Source of the DNA: Rhyacichthys aspro
Lineage: Eukaryota; Chordata; Actinopteri; Gobiiformes; Rhyacichthyidae
DNA length: 64,000 nucleotides
Direction of reading: 5' to 3'
Assembly: GCA_036850595.1 (NCBI GenBank)
Contig: CM072159.1
Coordinates: 3,313,978-3,377,977 of the forward strand
Shown here: positions 1 to 64,000 of the stretch, piece by piece
Position numbering within the stretch: position 1 is the stretch's first letter
Layout of the letters: every line of letters starts with the position of its first letter
Translations under genes and position numbers: made by a program
The notes under the pieces: generated by a model
Seen by the model: the letters and a program-made list of their open reading frames with translations, nothing else
What the model was told of the DNA's origin: nothing
The model's database searches: none

Positions 1-784
1 GACTCTTGGCCTGTAGGAGACACAGGTGGATCTAAGGTGAACAGAGAAACTACGTTTAACCACAGTCGTGCAGCAGGTCCAGTGTGAGTAAGGAGCGAGG
101 GTCAGAGGCTCCCATACACCAGCACAGAGCAGCGCTGAGAGCTACAGTTTAAGAGATTTCTTCACCAAAGTCTAACATCTAATTTAACACTGCATGTTCA
201 GGAGCAGCACACCTACTAATTAATGAGTATCATTAATGGCACATGTGAGCCTCTCCTGCAGCAACACAGTCCTCTCTCTGCTCATCTCTGCCCCGACTCT
301 CTCCTGATGCCTCTTTTCTCCAAGCTCTTTATAGATCAGTGCCGTTATGTCTTTGTTAAAGCTATAGGACGTACAAAGAACTGTTTAAGAGCTGCGTCAG
401 AAACAGGGCAGTATTGTTAGTGGGTACAAAGTTATGTCTTACTCGGTCTCGTTGGCTGATTTAACACTTACTCCAGGTTCTCTATTTCCTTTGCTCTTTT
501 GAAAAAATCTCTTTCATCTCTCGTCCCATCTGTTTTGTTTAGCTCCTACATATGGCTAACCGGTCTTTTGAGTTTCTCCTGTTCTGCTCAGTAATGGGTC
601 AAACCATTCTCTTACGGGGTTGGGGGAATATTAATTTAACACTTTGTGAAAACTGCTGAATATGAGCAAAATCTTTTATCATAATGATGAGATCTTTTTT
701 AGTGGCAATCTGCTTGCTCTGACAGAACTATGCACTAGACTCTAGGATGACAAATGTAGCAAACCTGCAAAAATATAAGGTCTA
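1..784. other. 3' flank of efna5, no feature seen
   Basis: No gene, RNA gene or clear repeat seen. The short open frames here have no recognisable protein signal. Confidence 0.4.
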
Positions 785-1767
785 ATCTAAAATCTAATCC
801 TATTTGCTTCTTCATCAAGCCTTGTATAAAGAGTAAACAACTGGCAAGATAATTGCAGATGAAAATCATACAGCAGGAGACAGTAACAAGAAAATGGCTC
901 AAGTATGAACCACCCAGCCATAAGATATTTATAGACATAAACTGCCTTTTTGAGGTCATGCCACAGCATCTCAATCAGATTCAAGTCCAGACTTTGACTA
1001 GGCCACTCCAAAACCTTCATTTTGTTTTTTATTAAGCAAGTCAGAGGTGGTGCTGGTGTGTTTTGGATCATTGTCCTGCTGCAGAACCCATGTGTCCTTC
1101 AGCTTGAGGTCATGAACTGATGGACGGACATTCTCCTTCAGGATTTTTCAGAATTCATGGTTCCAACCTTCCCAGCATGTTGTCCAGGTCCTGACGCATC
1201 AAACAGCCCCATACCATTTCACTACAACCACCATATTTGACTGTTGCTATGATGTTCTTTTTCTGAAATGCTGTGTTAATTTTTTGCCAGATATAACAAG
1301 ACACACAGTTTCTCAAAAGTCGTGAGGATCATCAAGTGATGAGCCTTTATCTTCTTTTTGGTCAGTTGTGGTTTTTGCCTTGGAACTCTGCCATTTTTGC
1401 CCTGTCTCTTTCTTATAGTTAGAGTTATGAACTCTGACCTTAACTGAGACAAGTGAGGCCTGTAGTTCTTTAAATGTTGTTGTGGGTTCTTTTGTGACCT
1501 CTTGGGTTAATTTTAATAAAATAAAATAAAATAAATGGGATTAATCACAGTTAATTCATTATTTCACAAAGGGGGATTTCACATAGGGCTAGCTAGGTTT
1601 GTATAGCCATTTTCCTTTATAAATGTAATCATCATAAAAACTGCATTTCATGTTTAGTTGAGTTATCTTTGTTGAAATTTATTTGATGATCTGAAACATT
1701 TAAGTGTGACAAATGTGCAAAAAATAAGAAATCAGGAAGGGGGCAAACACTTTTTCATGGCACTGTA
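785..1767 (-). pseudogene. decayed Tc1/mariner transposon with transposase remnant
   Basis: On the minus strand, 1035-880 encodes MKVLEWPSQSLDLNLIEMLW followed by HDLKKAV. This is the C-terminal part of the DDE domain of Tc1-like transposases (usual form EWPSQSPDLNPIE.LW). Going right, 1036-1500 still matches the middle of such elements at DNA level but has stops and gaps, and the N-terminal coding part is lost around 1500-1560. The terminal inverted repeat survives at the right edge (about 1690-1767: GTGTGACAAATGTGCAAAAA, then GGGGGCAAACAC and CACTGTA), ending in the expected TA. The left terminus is missing or unrecognisable. The copy is inactive. Confidence 0.8.
1515..1536. repeat. (AAAAT)n microsatellite
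   Basis: Short run of TAAAA units inside the decayed Tc1 copy, at the point where the transposase N-terminal region is missing. Confidence 0.6.
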
Positions 1768-2389
1768 ATCTAATTATTTGAAAGTGACATCATGTGACCA
1801 TTTACAATCAAGAAGAATTCGAAAATGTCATTAAAAGTCCATTGAACAGAGCATCGGAGCTGTTGTGGCAGTGTGAGATGGATGGACTTCCCCATGAGCC
1901 AAGCAGCTGATAAAACTCTGGGTTTTGATAAAGACGCAGGTTTTATCAGAGGGAAGTCTAGTCTGAGACATTTCCCACAATTCACCAGTGTCAAACAAAC
2001 AGACCAACAATGGCTGGTCTAAAGTAAGTAAACAAACCTGACATATAGAACTGGAGTTTTTAGTTTGATGACGCTAAGTTTAAGATGTACTGAACATTAA
2101 ATGAGAGCATTGTCATGACTCTGGGCAAGGACCATTGTTCCAGGATGTGTGTTCGACATGGACACTGCAGAGTGAGTATTCTTCTGGTTTTTGCCTTCTC
2201 TGTCTAGCTCACTAAAATGATTCCTGGTTTACTGTGCACTGTTTGCCCCATCTGTGTGGATGCAGCTTCAGTGAAGAGCTGCACAAACTTTAACATTCTT
2301 GTAGTTAAGTTTGTGTATTTGGTAGAAATGACACAAGGTCCTCTGTCCCCGCATCTGGACTGAAGTGTGAGGTCTCACCCATTCATTTA

Positions 2390-3405
2390 TGTCCTCTCTC
2401 TGGTCTCAGTCTGTCCTCTCTGGGGTCAGTCTGTCCTCTCTCGACTCAGTCTGTCCTCTCTGGAGTCAGTCTGTCCTCTCTGGAGTCAGTATGTCCTCTC
2501 TGGAGTCAGTATGTCCTCTCTCGACTCAGTCTGTCCTCTCTGGGGTCAGTCTGTCCTTTCTGGGGTCAGTCTGTCCTCTCTGGAGTCAGTATGTCCTCTC
2601 TCGACTCAGTCTGTCCTCTCTGGAGTCAGTCTGTCCTCTCTGGAGTCAGTATGTTCTCTCTGGAGTCAGTATGTCCTCTCTGGAGTCAGTCTGTCCTCTC
2701 TGGAGTCAGTATGTCCTCTCTGGAGTCAGTCTGTCCTCTCTGGAGTCAGTCTGTCCTCTCTGGAGTCAGTCTGTCCTCTCTGGAGTCAGTATGTCCTCTC
2801 TGGAGTCAGTCTGTCCTCTCTGGAGTCAGTATGTCCTCTCTGGAGTCAGTCTGTCCTCTCTGGAGTCAGTCTGTCCTCTCTGGAGTCAGTATGTCCTCTC
2901 TCGACTCAGTCTGTCCTCTCTCGACTCAGTCTGTCCTCTCTGGAGTCAGTCAGTATGTCCTCTCTGGAGTCAGTATGTCCTCTCTGGAGTCAGTATGTTC
3001 TCTCTGGAGTCAGTCTGTTCTCTCTGGAGTCAGTATGTTCTCTCTGGAGTCAGTATGTCCTCTCTGGAGTCAGTCTGTCCTCTCTGGTGTCAGTCTGTCC
3101 TCTCTGGACTCAGTCTGTCCTCTCTCGACTCAGTCTGTCCTCTCTGGAGTCAGTCTGTCCTCTCTGGAGTCAGTCAGTATGTCCTCTCTGGAGTCAGTCT
3201 GTCCTCTCTGGAGTCAGTCTGTCCTCTCTGGAGTCAGTCTGTCCTCTCTGGAGTCAGTATGTCCTCTCTCGACTCAGTTTGTCCTCTCTGGAGTCAGTCT
3301 GTCCTCTCTGGAGTCAGTATGTTCTCTCTGGAGTCAGTCTGTCCTCTCTGGAGTCAGTATGTTCTCTCTGGACTTAGTTTTTCCTCTCTGGACTCAGTCT
3401 ATCAG
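2390..3405. repeat. 20-bp minisatellite, about 50 units
   Basis: Tandem array with consensus TCTCTGGAGTCAGTCTGTCC. Units differ mainly at a few sites: GGAGT/CGACT/GGGGT, and CTGTCC/ATGTCC/ATGTTC. At least two units carry a 4-bp CAGT duplication (near 2950 and 3174) that shifts register. The unit has no stop in any plus frame, and 20 mod 3 is 2, so all three frames stay open and read the same cyclic peptide (SVCPLWSQ / SVLSGVS / LSSLE). The resulting 290-390-residue frames are therefore not evidence of a gene. It lies 2.2 kb past the efna5 stop codon. Confidence 0.95.
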
Positions 3406-5598
3406 TGCGGCTTTAAATATGTCCTTTTTCAGATGCAAAGTTTGGTTGTTACTTATAGATTATTTTTGACTGTTTCGTTTTCTTTAACCATTCACTCGAA
3501 CATTTTATACAAAGCACCTATAAGTCTTTTGATGTTAGTCAGTAAATCAGCCAGGCAACAGTAAAAAATGTGACACATTATTTCACTGCCTAAATTTTTT
3601 TTTGACATGATTGTTGTATTTTTAGCCATTGTAATCAGACATTGTATTTTTGGTATGGCTTTGTTTACTCTGAGGCTAAAACAGTTCGGTATTATGTATA
3701 GAGCCTGTTTTTAATAATAACTGGGGCCAGACATTCTGGTGATAACCCCGAGAATGAACAGACAACACTTATCTCACGGTCACTTCCCCTGGAACTTGTA
3801 GGAAACTTTATGTACAACAGTGGAGTTATAACAGTGAACCTGTAATTTCAACAATAATAATTATAATAATAATAACAATAACAGTAAAAGTACATTTGTG
3901 ACATTTGTTAATGACAAACACAAATACTCAACGGTTTCTATGCCCTGACACAGATTTTCTTCCTGTTATTAAAAACAACTGATAAATCCATTAATCTTTT
4001 TCACAGGGATTGTATTACAACAATGTGTAATAAGCACAGACTGTATATAAAGTGGACATACTCAGTGATGTGACAGAGGCCAACATAAAGAATGGATTTC
4101 ACACCCTGAGCCTTGTCCTTATTTACCTCATGGACATTAACGGTTCTGCAACAAAAGCAAATGACAAGCACATTTTCCCATAGACCTCAGAGAAAGAGCA
4201 GGATCAAAGAAAAGAACATGTTATGTTCTCATTTTTTGTTATTTGATTGTTATGTTGTGGCACGGTGCAAATATAGCCCACTGTCTGTAAAGGTACAGGT
4301 GCAGGTCATACAGGCAAAACACAAGCCAACAAATGCAGCATGCGAAACAAGAAATTGTCTGACAGATGAAATGTATGCACAATTTCAAGGAGAAATCAGT
4401 GGGATATACAAAAATGACTAAAAGCAGATAAATAGATTGTAGAGTCAGTAACACGTCTGTCCCTCTGTCCCTTGATTTAAAACAAAAACAGGATCCATTT
4501 CCCTTTTCCAATGGTAAGAAAATGTCATTGTTAAAAAGTGAAAAATTAAAGTGTATTCAGATATAAAATAATCCGAAAACAACAAAAATAAAATACAAAA
4601 TAAAATCCTAGCAGTATTGTTAATCACAATAACATAGAAATGTATTGATTTCAATATGATTCATTTTTTATTTTTATTTTTTTTGTGTTAAATAGAACCA
4701 TCTGGGAGGGCTCCTGTTGAAAGCGTTAAGCGAAAGGTACTTTCAGTGAATACCTTGTCGGTGATTGGATTTATCAGCCACAGTTTTATCCAATCAGAGC
4801 AGCACTATGTACTTTATGTTTGTATTGGTAAAACGGTTGCTACATCTTCAAACCTAAAACGTGCCCATACCTGTCAGTGGTACCCAGACTTCATGGTCCC
4901 ATCTTTACGTCCACTTTTATATACAGTCTCTGGTCACATGACATAGTTAATCAATGTCTTTTCTACTGTATTTGGAACTACAGCCAGAACAGAAAAAGCA
5001 CAACACAATAAATAGAAAAGATATTTGAACTTTAGGTAAAATCTACACTTGATATTTAACTGCTACACTTTCACTGAGTAAAAAGATGAGTGCTTTTATT
5101 TTCTTCGAATCTCTCTCTTTTTACCACAGTCTTAAATGGATGTTTAAACCTGAGTGGAAGTCTGTCAAATCAAGCCGTTCATTCTTTATGTGACATCTTT
5201 TAGTTAAAACGTCCTTTGATCAAACATCAAAGGTGATCAAAGTGATAAATAATCAAATAAAGTTGTTAAAAGTCTGTAAACTTCTTTCCAAGTTACTAGT
5301 GTGCTTCTTAGACAATAAAAAGATGAGTGATTGTGATGTCTTGTGTGTTTTTAATATTGAAAATTATAGTTAGGTGCTGAAAATATCTGCATACTGTTAG
5401 CGATCCGTATCAATCCGGAACAATCGCTAAAAAAGACACTGACACCAGTTTTTAAAAACACAAACGCTTCTGAGCTGAAGTCCAGTTTGTCTCCATTTGG
5501 GAGACATCAGTGTGTTTTAAAAAAGTGCTCCTTAAGGGGAGGGGTTAGGTCTGTGGTCCTATCAGGAGAGTCCTTTTCCCAAATCAAGGAGGCTGCTA
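3406..5598. other. efna5 3' UTR / 3' flank
   Basis: AT-rich sequence downstream of the stop codon. The proximal part should be transcribed as 3' UTR, but its extent is unknown. There is an AAT/ATA-rich stretch near 3848-3895. No other gene or clear transposon is seen. Confidence 0.4.
5095..5100 (-). terminator. candidate efna5 poly(A) signal AATAAA
   Basis: The plus strand reads TTTATT, so the minus strand carries AATAAA about 500 nt past the stop codon. Other TTTATT copies occur further out in AT-rich sequence near 4665-4680. Vertebrate EFNA5 often has a multi-kilobase 3' UTR, so the true end is uncertain. Confidence 0.22.
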
Positions 5599-61837
<56,239 letters not shown>

Positions 61838-62340
61838 GTTTCTTCAGAACAAACCCGGTTCCAAGCGTCGCTTTTCGGCAGTGATTGACGCGGTTAGCCG
61901 TGGGTCTCTGTCTGGTAGCTGCTGCTCCGCTCAAAACTCGCTCTTCTTCTGCCGTGATTCGGCGTTTAGTTCCTGGCACAAAAGTTCATTCACTTTTCAA
62001 AGCTTCAAGACTGTTGTAAAACTGTGTGAAATTATTCTAACCATCCAGAGTAGAAAGCTGCAGTTGATTTAGTCACAGATCCGTGTTTAGCACCGTGATA
62101 GTTTCATCCAATTCGCGTTGAATTTGCCACTAAATGTTTCGAAGAATTAGCGCTGAAGGGAGTTTGGATGAGTTGAAAGGCTGCAGAAGCTCCAGGGAGA
62201 TGTGAACTCTAGACCAGCTCAGAGTCAAGTGAGTCTGACTGAAACCAACGACCACCTCCCGCCCACTCCTCTCTCCTTTCTCCGCTGACAACAGAGAACA
62301 TGCGCACTGTAAAAAGGAGACACAACTGATGTGGTCCATA
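61838..62340 (-). promoter_or_regulatory. efna5: efna5 5' UTR and promoter-proximal region (inferred)
   Basis: Sequence immediately upstream of the start codon. The transcription start cannot be read directly. I see no TATA box in the minus orientation. A GC box (GTGGGCGG on the minus strand, 62259-62266) lies about 420 bp upstream of the ATG, and CpG dinucleotides are more frequent here (61600-62000) than in the intron. This fits a TATA-less CpG-type promoter. An in-frame TGA at -9 to -7 closes the reading frame upstream. Confidence 0.4.
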
Positions 62341-62344
62341 CGCT

Positions 62345-62925
62345 TTAGACCTGGCTTAATCCTGGTTTAGTCCTGGTTTAACCCTGGTTCAGACCTGGTT
62401 TAGTTCTGGTTTAGACCTGGTTTAGTCCTGGTTCAGAACTCGTTCAGTCCTGGTTTAGTTCTGGTTTAGACCCGCAGACTTGATTTAATCATGGTTTAGT
62501 CCTGGTTTACTTCCAGTTCAGACCAGGTTAAGTCCTGGTTCAGACCTGGTTTAGTCCGGTTTAGTTCTGCTTCAATCCTGGTTTAATCCTGGTTCAGTCC
62601 TGTTTGGACCTGGTTATGTCCTGGTTCAGACCTGGTTTAGTCTGGTTTAGTTCTGGTTCAATCCTGGGTGAGTCCTCTTTGGACCTGGATATGTCATGGT
62701 TCAGACCTGGTTTAGTCCGGTTTAGACCTGAAACATGACAGGGCGTCTCCTGTTGTATTGTTCAGACCTGGTTTAGTTCTGGTTCAGACCTGGTTTAGTC
62801 CAAGTTTACTTCTGGTTCAGACCAGGTTTTGTCCTGGTTTAGTTATGGTTCAGTCCCGGTGTAGTCCTGGTAAAGATCTGGTTTAGTCCGGTTCAGACCT
62901 GGTTAATCCTGGTTTTACCAGTAAG
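62345..62925 (+). repeat. 11-bp periodic array upstream of efna5 promoter
   Basis: About 50 degenerate units of CCTGGTTTAGT / CCTGGTTCAGA, spaced mostly 11 bp: TCCTGGTTTAG TCCTGGTTTA ACCCTGGTTCAG ACCTGGTTTAG TTCTGGTTTAG. Two unit types (TTTAGT and TTCAGA) tend to alternate. Local higher-order copies exist (for example the GGTTCAATCCTGG / TTTGGACCTGG blocks at 62570-62600 and 62655-62690). It is interrupted by unrelated sequence near 62735-62760. It lies about 0.5-1.1 kb upstream of the start codon. Confidence 0.9.
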
Positions 62926-64000
62926 TCCCAGTTTGTGTACTTTACTACTGTAGCTGAACCACATACGGTACAGTGGCTCATTTTCTACAGTGCACACCGT
63001 GGGCTTCTCATTGGCTTCAGTTTGAGTGACAACCACAACAACCACCCTCCCCATCCTCCTGCGCGTGTTCGTGTGTGTGCGTCTGTGCGTGCGTAAGCAT
63101 GTGTTCGTGAGGCCCAGAACAAGATGTGGACCCATAAATCCCATTCTGCTTGGCCTGGTCAGTCAATGGGGCACTCCTCCCAGTGGCCACTAGAGGAACT
63201 GAAAGTTTACCAACGCCATGCGTGGGTGTAATTTAGAAGTGAAAAATAGGCATATAATCAAAAAATATAATCAACTAAAACCACCCAAAAATAAAGCAAT
63301 TGATAGCAAATGATTGGTGGATGTTGTCACATGTCACACCTCAGATAACATTCTGTGTAACAGTGCTATTGTCATGTTGTCCAAAGTGTTGATATTTTGA
63401 CTTAATGGATTTGCACAGATTTGGTTTCAGCAGGTAGGCCTATAACATGCACCATGCAATGAATCACATGCTTTGAAAGCTCTTATTGTATCCCATTATT
63501 AGTTTGCTCTCGATAAAAATGAAGAGAAAAAGCACACTTTCACCATTAGGACCACATCTGCCAACTGAAACAAGGGTTGATGCACACAAACATATTCATC
63601 TTTTATTTCTATATCATTGGAGTTGTTGGTTGCTCCAATTCAATATAATAAACAATGTAATGTGTCTCTCAGCAGCGGGACACTACACTTGCTGTCAGAG
63701 CTGGTCATAAAACATAGGGTATTATTTTCCTTCTGCTGTTGGTTTTGCCCCAAACTCTGGGTAAAAGGTTATCATGTTATCAGCATGGCATCTGCCTGAG
63801 GGTTCACTGTCTGCAGCTGGACTTCCTGTTTATTGACCAGCCTATATCACACTCCGAATGGCCCACCAGCTCTGCTCTCCAAAAACAATGTGTCCATCTC
63901 CCGTGCGCTCGTTTCTGACACTACGGCCCACTTTAGCTTCAAGTGGACGCTCCATATTCATGTATTAGCCTGGAGGTCTTGACCTCCTCTCCATGAAGAT
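62926..64000. other. 5' flank of efna5, no gene seen
   Basis: No exon, tRNA or named transposon recognised. It contains a GTGTGTGCGTCTGTGCGTGC-type purine/pyrimidine-alternating tract at 63065-63100. Distal regulatory sequence is possible but not visible here. Confidence 0.4.

Noticed and set aside
2367..3564. Open frames of 290-390 residues rich in SVCPLWSQ repeats
   Set aside because: They are created by a stop-free 20-bp tandem unit read in all three frames. There is no start context, domain or splice support.
63065..63100. Possible Z-DNA-forming GTGTGCGTCTGTGCGTGCG tract
   Set aside because: Short and interrupted; common in vertebrate flanking DNA.

Overview
The window looks like nuclear DNA from a teleost fish. 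It holds one recognisable protein-coding gene, an ephrin-A5 (efna5) on the minus strand that fills almost the whole window. Five coding exons (61837-61707, 10932-10640, 6595-6530, 6429-6358, 5720-5599) join in phase with GT-AG introns into a 227-residue protein. It has a signal peptide, an ephrin receptor-binding domain with four conserved cysteines, a short stem and a hydrophobic GPI-anchor signal. Intron 1 is about 50.8 kb. Whether this is the efna5a or efna5b paralogue cannot be decided from the window alone. The teleost assignment rests on the ephrin sequence and on the repeat content: Tc1-like, hAT-like, L2/CR1-like LINE and tRNA-SINE fragments.

Layout, left to right. Positions 1-5598 are 3' UTR/3' flank of efna5. 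They contain a decayed Tc1/mariner copy (about 785-1767) and a 1-kb minisatellite of 20-bp units (about 2390-3405). Exons 5, 4 and 3 lie at 5.6-6.6 kb. Intron 2 (6.6-10.6 kb) has a 100-N assembly gap and a degenerate 'TTTAGTCCTGG' array next to exon 2. Intron 1 (10.9-61.7 kb) is non-coding and repeat-rich. It holds a hAT-type MITE with an 8-bp target duplication, two dead LINE reverse-transcriptase fragments, a palindromic MITE, a perfect 27-bp-stem hairpin, a 901-bp TTAA-flanked element, a 35-bp minisatellite, a 1.4-kb element with inverted ends, a tRNA-derived SINE, and two copies of an unnamed interspersed repeat 42 kb apart. Exon 1 lies at 61.7-61.84 kb, with the inferred promoter region above it. 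A 0.6-kb array of 11-bp periodic sequence sits 0.5-1.1 kb upstream of the start codon.

I found no second gene, tRNA, rRNA, CRISPR array or bacterial-type system. The longest open frames lie in the 20-bp minisatellite and are by-products of a stop-free unit. The most unusual signals are structural: the perfect hairpin at 23146-23205, the 11-bp family that recurs on both strands across the locus and next to the promoter, and the 1.4-kb inverted-end element with a third solo terminus 23 kb away. No undescribed biological system can be supported from this sequence.
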